Below are positions 41,491 to 45,787 of a stretch of 45,787 nucleotides of DNA, piece after piece. The first letter of the stretch is position 1; the number at the start of each line of letters is the position of its first letter. A program made the position numbers and the translations under genes. This DNA comes from an uncultured Clostridia bacterium (GTDB lineage Bacteria > Bacillota > Clostridia > TANB77 > CAG-508): positions 1 through 45,787 of the forward strand of contig CAPZDM010000004.1 of NCBI GenBank assembly GCA_948745425.1, in the 5' to 3' direction. The notes under the pieces are model-generated. The model made no database searches. It saw only the letters and a program-made list of their open reading frames with translations, and was not told the DNA's origin.

Positions 41491-42618
41491 TTATATTATT
41501 ATTCTTCCTAATCTATCTCCCAGTCTACTAAGTAATTCGTTTGTAATAGTATCGGCTCCATGTGCAATTCTTTCTACTGATATTTCATCTTCTTCTCCTA
41601 TTAAAGTAACTATATCTCCTTGATGAATTGCTTTTATATTTGATACATCTATTATTAATTGATCCATACATATCCTTCCAATTATTTCTGCATATTCTCC
41701 ATTTACCTTTACTTTAACATTTTTGTTACTTAAATTTCTAGGATATCCATCTGCATATCCAATAGAAACTGTTGCGATTTTTTTATTTTCTCTTGCTATA
41801 AAGGTTCTTCCATAACTAACAGATTCACCTTTTAAAATTTCCTTTACATCAGTTACTTTTGCTTTTAAAGATAGTACTGGTTTTAAATTAAGTTTTATTT
41901 TTGGCTCATCTTCATTATAAATTCCATACATAATAATTCCTGGTCGTACAAAGTCACAGTCTAAATTTGGATAGTTTAATATTCCATAACTTGCTTGTAT
42001 ATGCACTTTTCCAGTATCATATCCTAAATTTTTTATTTTATCTATACAGCCAAAGAAATTATTAATTTGCTCATTTGTAAATTTTATATCATCATTTTTT
42101 CTACTATCTGCTACACAGAAATGACTATATGTTCCTAATATTTCAATATTTTTCATTTGATAAATCTTTATTAGATTATCTAGATTTTTATAACTTTCTC
42201 CTATACGATTCATTCCTGTATTTATTTTAATATGTACCTTTAGTTTGTTACTTAATTTCATTTGCTCTATTCTTTTTGCATATTCATAATCTACTATTGT
42301 TTGTATTAAATCATAATTAATTATATGTTCTACATCTTTTAAATCAGTATAACCTAGTATTAATATATTTCCTTTTATGTTATTTTCTCTTAATTTTATA
42401 CCTTCTGATAATGTTGCTACTGCAAAATCTTGTATTCCTATTTCGTTTAACTTTTTAGATATTTCTATTATTCCATGTCCATATGCATTTGCTTTTACGA
42501 TTGCCATTATCTTACATTTATTTGAAATTATACTTTTAATTTGATTTATATTGTATTCTAAATTATCTAAATTAATTTCTATCCATGCTCTATCTTGCTT
42601 TGCGAGTTCTTCTTCCAT
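41491..42618 (-). CDS. alr: Alanine racemase
   Basis: A 375-residue fold-III PLP racemase converting L- to D-alanine for peptidoglycan. The PLP lysine is Lys42 in VKANAYGHG; the second catalytic base is the Tyr near 288 in SIGYADGYPRN. The C-terminal beta-domain ends HGADTITNELLSRLGDRLGRI. It is soluble: there is no membrane domain as in the VanT serine racemases. AAGG lies about 9 nt before the ATG. A palindromic repeat separates it from the ligase gene upstream; with it, it forms the D-Ala branch. Confidence 0.96.
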   Translation of the reverse strand: MEEELAKQDRAWIEINLDNLEYNINQIKSIISNKCKIMAIVKANAYGHGIIEISKKLNEIGIQDFAVATLSEGIKLRENNIKGNILILGYTDLKDVEHIINYDLIQTIVDYEYAKRIEQMKLSNKLKVHIKINTGMNRIGESYKNLDNLIKIYQMKNIEILGTYSHFCVADSRKNDDIKFTNEQINNFFGCIDKIKNLGYDTGKVHIQASYGILNYPNLDCDFVRPGIIMYGIYNEDEPKIKLNLKPVLSLKAKVTDVKEILKGESVSYGRTFIARENKKIATVSIGYADGYPRNLSNKNVKVKVNGEYAEIIGRICMDQLIIDVSNIKAIHQGDIVTLIGEEDEISVERIAHGADTITNELLSRLGDRLGRIII

Positions 42619-42653
42619 TTTCTTACCTTCTTTTATGTTATTGTTTTTCTAAT

Positions 42654-42706
42654 GGGCACATGTGCAGTAAAATTTGCTTTGCAAATTTTCAATGCTATGC
42701 TCCTAC
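42654..42706 (-). repeat. Dispersed palindromic repeat after the D-Ala ligase gene
   Basis: It begins GGGCACATGTGC and ends GCTCCTACT on the plus strand, with an inner perfect stem AAAATTTGC-TTT-GCAAATTTT (42669-42689). It starts just past the ligase stop. It is a diverged long form. Confidence 0.7.
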
Positions 42707-42707
42707 T

Positions 42708-43748
42708 TTATATCTCTAGGCTAATTAGTTTGTCTAGTAATTGTTCAAAGTTTAGTCCAATTTGTTTCATCATGCTTGGATATCTACTATGTGATGTGAA
42801 GCCTGGTATTGTGTTTATTTCATTAAAGTATATTTCTCCTTTTGGTGTTAAAAACATGTCTACTCTTGCAAAGTCTTTGCATTTTAGTATTTTGTATATA
42901 TTTTTTGCTATTTCTTTTGCTTCATCTGAAGTTTTTTTATCAATTCTTGCTGGTACATGTATTTTTGAGCTTTTTAATGTGTATTTCTCAGTATAGTTGA
43001 AAAATCCTTTGCTTAATTCTATTTCGTCTATTTCTCCTACAATTAAATCATCATTTCCTAAAATAGCACATCCTATTTCTATTCCGTCTACATTTTCTTC
43101 TATAATAACTTCTGTATCATATTCTAATGCTTCTTTTATTGCTCCTTCTATTTCATTTTCATTCTCTACCTTTGTAATTCCAAAAGAAGAGCCTGCTCTC
43201 ATTGGTTTTACAAATAATGGATATTTTAATTGTTTTAATTTTTCTTGTATTTCGCTTTTGCTTGTTTTATTGTTTATAACTACACTCTTTGCTACTCTTA
43301 TTCCATAATTTTCCACTAATTTATGTGATAAGTGCTTGTCCATACATAGACTAGATGATAGTATATCACAACCTATTAATGGTATTCCAGAAAGTTTAAT
43401 TAGTCCTTGTACTGTTCCATCTTCTCCATTTGAACCATGTAATACTGGAAATATAGCATCTAGTTTTACTAATTTATTATTATTTTCTAATTCTATTATT
43501 CCTTTATCTTCTGTATTAGTTGAAATTACTGTTTTAGTACATTTTCCTTCTTTTTCCCATGTGTTATTTTTTATGTTTTCTATTTCTCCTTCATATTTAT
43601 ACCAGTTTCCCTCTTTTGTAATTCCTATTAGGGTTATATCATATTTTTCTTTATTTATATTTGTTATTACACTGTATGCTGATTCTAATGATACTTCATG
43701 TTCTGGACTGTTTCCTCCAAATATTATTCCTATTTTCTTTTTTTCCAT
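42708..43748 (-). CDS. D-alanine--D-alanine/D-serine ligase, VanG-like
   Basis: A 346-residue ATP-grasp ligase joining D-Ala to a second D-amino acid for peptidoglycan. Seen are FGGNSPEHEVSLESAYSV, FPVLHGSNGEDGTVQGL, MDKHLSHKL, PLFVKPMRAGSSFGITKV, the omega-loop region FFNYTEKYTLKSSK and EINTIPGFTSHSRYP. From memory, the omega loop and its flanks resemble VanG-type ligases more than classical Ddl. The start at 43748 is preferred because AAAGGA is 12 nt upstream; the ATG at 43760 abuts it. It lies upstream of alr. It could be the housekeeping D-Ala-D-Ala ligase; no VanXY or membrane serine racemase is nearby. Confidence 0.9.
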   Translation of the reverse strand: MEKKKIGIIFGGNSPEHEVSLESAYSVITNINKEKYDITLIGITKEGNWYKYEGEIENIKNNTWEKEGKCTKTVISTNTEDKGIIELENNNKLVKLDAIFPVLHGSNGEDGTVQGLIKLSGIPLIGCDILSSSLCMDKHLSHKLVENYGIRVAKSVVINNKTSKSEIQEKLKQLKYPLFVKPMRAGSSFGITKVENENEIEGAIKEALEYDTEVIIEENVDGIEIGCAILGNDDLIVGEIDEIELSKGFFNYTEKYTLKSSKIHVPARIDKKTSDEAKEIAKNIYKILKCKDFARVDMFLTPKGEIYFNEINTIPGFTSHSRYPSMMKQIGLNFEQLLDKLISLEI

Positions 43749-43783
43749 TTTTTGTTTCATTCCTTTCTACATTTTTTGTTTTA

Positions 43784-44998
43784 TTATTTAAGATACATTA
43801 TATCAACATCTACATTTGTATTTATTCCATCTATTCTACCAGTGTCACACATTTGCCATATTGAATATTTGCCTTGATAGTTTGTTTGGCTTGTATAATG
43901 TGCTAGCCATGTGTCATGTTTTGTTGGATTCCATATTTTTTCTAAGTAGTTTTTACTGCTGTATAACATTCCTTTGTATCCATCTTCTGTTAGTGTGTCT
44001 AAAAATACATTTGCTGCTTTGTTTATTGTGTAAAAGCTCATTCCTGCTGTGTTAAATGATTTCCAACTTTCCCAGTCAAATGCTATTGGTAATTCTATTT
44101 CATAATTCTTTAACTGCTCTTTTACCCATTCTGCCTGCTCTTTTGCTTGGTTTACATTTTTTGCATATGAATAATAATAAATTCCTACTGGTAATCCTAC
44201 TCTTTTTGCTCCCTCTATATTTGCAACAAAATATGGGTCTATTACATTTTCTCCATCATAGTCTGTTTGATATCCTATCCTTATTATTACGAATTCTGCT
44301 CCTGCATTTTTAACCTTTTCCCAGTCTATCTCTCCTTGCCATTTGGATACATCTATTCCTATTTTTGTTTTTTCATTCTTGTAGTTGTCTAAGATATCAT
44401 TAAAGTAAATAGGCTCTTTTGGTGTTGTTGGTTGCCCTGGTGTTGTTGGTTCTTCTATTACATGTAGCGTAAAGTCTTTTTTTGTTTGATTACCACTTGA
44501 GTCTGTTACAAGATATGTTAGTTTATAGTCCCCTACAGTGTTAAAATCATATTGTCCTACAATTTCTCTTTTAGGATTATCATCAATATCATCTCCACTT
44601 ATTAATACATCTGTTAAGTTTTTATTATATCCCTTTTTTACTGTATATGATGCTCCACTGAAAATTTTAGGTGCTGTTGCATCTATTGTTTTTATATTAA
44701 ATGTGGCTGTTCTTTTTTTATTTTTTATGTTTATAAAGTCAAATGATACTTGTATATCTCCTAATTTTTCTGTATCTATTTTATAATCATTAACTAATTC
44801 TCCATTAAGATTTTCTAGAAAATCTGATACTTTTACTTCTTTCCCAAATTCAATTGTTAGATTTTCTTTTAGGGTAACTGATTCTGCATCTATTCTCTTG
44901 TTTTCTTGTTCTTCATTATACATCCATATACAAAATCCTGTTACACCAATTATAACTATTATTATTAAAATTATTATAATAGTTGATACTTTTTTCAT
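43784..44998 (-). CDS. Membrane-anchored GH25 muramidase
   Basis: A 404-residue envelope enzyme. One membrane helix (about 4-26) is followed by a beta-rich region (about 30-190) with an Ig-like DUF5011-type repeat (APKIFSGASYTVKKGYN...VTDSSGNQTKKDFTLHV). A Pro/Thr linker leads to a GH25 lysozyme domain (about 210-404): IGIDVSKWQGEIDW with the catalytic Asp near 216, FDWESW with the catalytic Glu near 308, and a final DVDIMYL. It cuts the MurNAc-GlcNAc bond and should act outside the membrane. AGGAG is about 10 nt before the ATG. It lies upstream of the D-Ala ligase, in a cell-wall group. Confidence 0.94.
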   Translation of the reverse strand: MKKVSTIIIILIIIVIIGVTGFCIWMYNEEQENKRIDAESVTLKENLTIEFGKEVKVSDFLENLNGELVNDYKIDTEKLGDIQVSFDFINIKNKKRTATFNIKTIDATAPKIFSGASYTVKKGYNKNLTDVLISGDDIDDNPKREIVGQYDFNTVGDYKLTYLVTDSSGNQTKKDFTLHVIEEPTTPGQPTTPKEPIYFNDILDNYKNEKTKIGIDVSKWQGEIDWEKVKNAGAEFVIIRIGYQTDYDGENVIDPYFVANIEGAKRVGLPVGIYYYSYAKNVNQAKEQAEWVKEQLKNYEIELPIAFDWESWKSFNTAGMSFYTINKAANVFLDTLTEDGYKGMLYSSKNYLEKIWNPTKHDTWLAHYTSQTNYQGKYSIWQMCDTGRIDGINTNVDVDIMYLK

Positions 44999-45047
44999 AC
45001 TTTTTTAGCTCCTTTTCTTCTAACTTGCTTATTCCTATATAATTATA

Positions 45048-45787
45048 TTATTGTAGTGCATTCTTTAATACCTCTAAGTTTCTATTCATTAATGTTACAT
45101 ATGTTTCTCCGTTTTTATAATCTTCATTTGATATTGAATGCAGAGTTTGCATTTTTATTGCTTTTGCTCCTGTCTCTTTTGCAATAATGTTTGCAACTTT
45201 TGAGTTACCATTTTCAATATATAATACAACTGGTATTTTCTCTTCTTTTACCAGATTAATTAAATATGTTAATGTTTTTGTACTAGGCTCTGTCTCTGTA
45301 CTACAACCATTAAATGCTCCACTGGCATTTAATTTAAATTCTTCTAGGAAATATCTAATTGGCATCCTGTCTCCAAAAACTAATCTTTTCCTTTTAGCAT
45401 TATTTACAATATTCCATATATCTTCATCTAATTTTTCTATTTGTTTTTTATAATTATTAGTATTTTCTTTAAAAATTGATTTTTCTTCATTATCAATTTC
45501 TTCTAATGCTAATTTTAAACTTTCTAGCATTTTTATTGCATTTTTGGGTGATGTCCATATATGCTCATCCCAAGCTAATTCTTCATGTTCTTCTTTTTCT
45601 TCTACTCCATCTACATGCTCTTCTCTAAATAATTCAACTGTATCCATTAGTTTTATTAACTTTGTATTTGATAAGTCCATTATAGGTATAACTTGCTCTG
45701 TCCAATTTTCCATTTCTCCACCATTATATACAAATAAGTCTGATTCCTGAATGGCTATTATTTGACTTGCTGTAGGCTCAAAGTTAT
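45048..45787 (-). CDS. ZnuA/AdcA-like metal ABC transporter binding protein, 5' end cut
   Basis: The frame is open to the window end, so the N-terminus with signal peptide is missing; about 246 residues are seen. It matches the cluster 9 solute-binding proteins for Zn2+ or Mn2+: FEPTASQIIAIQESDLFVYNGGEMENW at the start, a His/Glu-rich metal-chelating loop (EEHVDGVEEKEEHEELAWDEHIWTSPKNA), KRKRLVFGDRMPIRYFLEEF and a C-terminal ISNEDYKNGETYVTLMNRNLEVLKNAL. It should be an anchored extracytoplasmic protein feeding a metal importer whose genes lie outside the window. The His loop suggests zinc, but manganese cannot be excluded. Confidence 0.88.
   Translation of the reverse strand, partial: NFEPTASQIIAIQESDLFVYNGGEMENWTEQVIPIMDLSNTKLIKLMDTVELFREEHVDGVEEKEEHEELAWDEHIWTSPKNAIKMLESLKLALEEIDNEEKSIFKENTNNYKKQIEKLDEDIWNIVNNAKRKRLVFGDRMPIRYFLEEFKLNASGAFNGCSTETEPSTKTLTYLINLVKEEKIPVVLYIENGNSKVANIIAKETGAKAIKMQTLHSISNEDYKNGETYVTLMNRNLEVLKNALQ

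Noticed and set aside
4189..42706. CRISPR array suggested by many similar short palindromes.
   Set aside because: Copies are scattered singly between genes, not regularly spaced, and no cas gene is present.

Overview
The window is a strongly AT-rich stretch from a Gram-positive, Clostridia-like bacterium. The evidence is AGGAGG-type ribosome binding sites before almost every gene, LL-diaminopimelate aminotransferase (dapL), a SpoIIIE/FtsK translocase, a SpoVK-like AAA protein, an HTH-less BirA, split acetyl-CoA carboxylase and many AT-rich synonymous codons. An uncultured gut Clostridia lineage is a reasonable guess, but no rRNA or marker gene here settles it. Almost every gene is on the minus strand, so the operons read from high to low coordinates. 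Only three small genes (an XRE regulator, a 74-residue Asn/Met-rich protein and a 102-residue orphan) lie on the plus strand. I found no tRNA, rRNA, CRISPR array, insertion sequence or prophage, and no gene-free stretch over 300 bp. The gaps of 150-265 bp hold promoters, palindromic repeats or long foldbacks.

Layout in transcription order. 45.8-41.5 kb: a ZnuA/AdcA-like metal-binding lipoprotein (5' end cut by the window edge), a membrane-anchored GH25 muramidase, a VanG-like D-Ala ligase and alanine racemase, all linked to metal uptake or the cell wall. 41.5-39.5 kb: a MATE exporter fused to a cytidylate-kinase-like domain. 39.4-26.1 kb: a large fatty-acid block with two tandem AMP-forming acyl ligases, birA, fabD, fabG, fabF, accB, fabZ, accC, accD, accA, fabI and acpP. 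It supplies malonyl-CoA (AccABCD, biotinylated by BirA), loads it (FabD), elongates (FabF, FabG, FabZ, FabI) and carries chains on AcpP; fabH is absent. A divergent 102-codon gene with its own promoter and terminator sits between fabG and fabF. 26.1-19.1 kb: a YiiX/NlpC-like hydrolase coupled to a VTT-family membrane protein, dapL, a DUF218 protein, then GT4 glycosyltransferase, aldo/keto reductase and GT2 glycosyltransferase. 19.2-13.2 kb: tex, a small membrane protein, an L,D-transpeptidase and valS. 13.2-11.4 kb: small genes on both strands. 11.4-4.4 kb: rsmD, a coiled-coil protein, spoIIIE/ftsK, an unrecognised coiled-coil protein and a beta-CASP RNase-like protein. 4.2-0 kb: a GH15 glucoamylase and a two-module AAA protein cut by the window start.

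The most distinctive non-coding signal is a family of at least twelve palindromic repeats. On the minus strand nearly all begin TGTAGGGGC (or a close variant), and most lie just 3' of, or across, a stop codon in the sense of transcription. At fabD and one acyl ligase the repeat supplies the last codons of the protein. Separately, three long foldbacks (about 120-180 bp) sit between genes of the same strand; one contains the accC stop codon. The MATE-kinase fusion, the oriented repeats and the divergent orphan in the fatty-acid block are the best leads for something undescribed.
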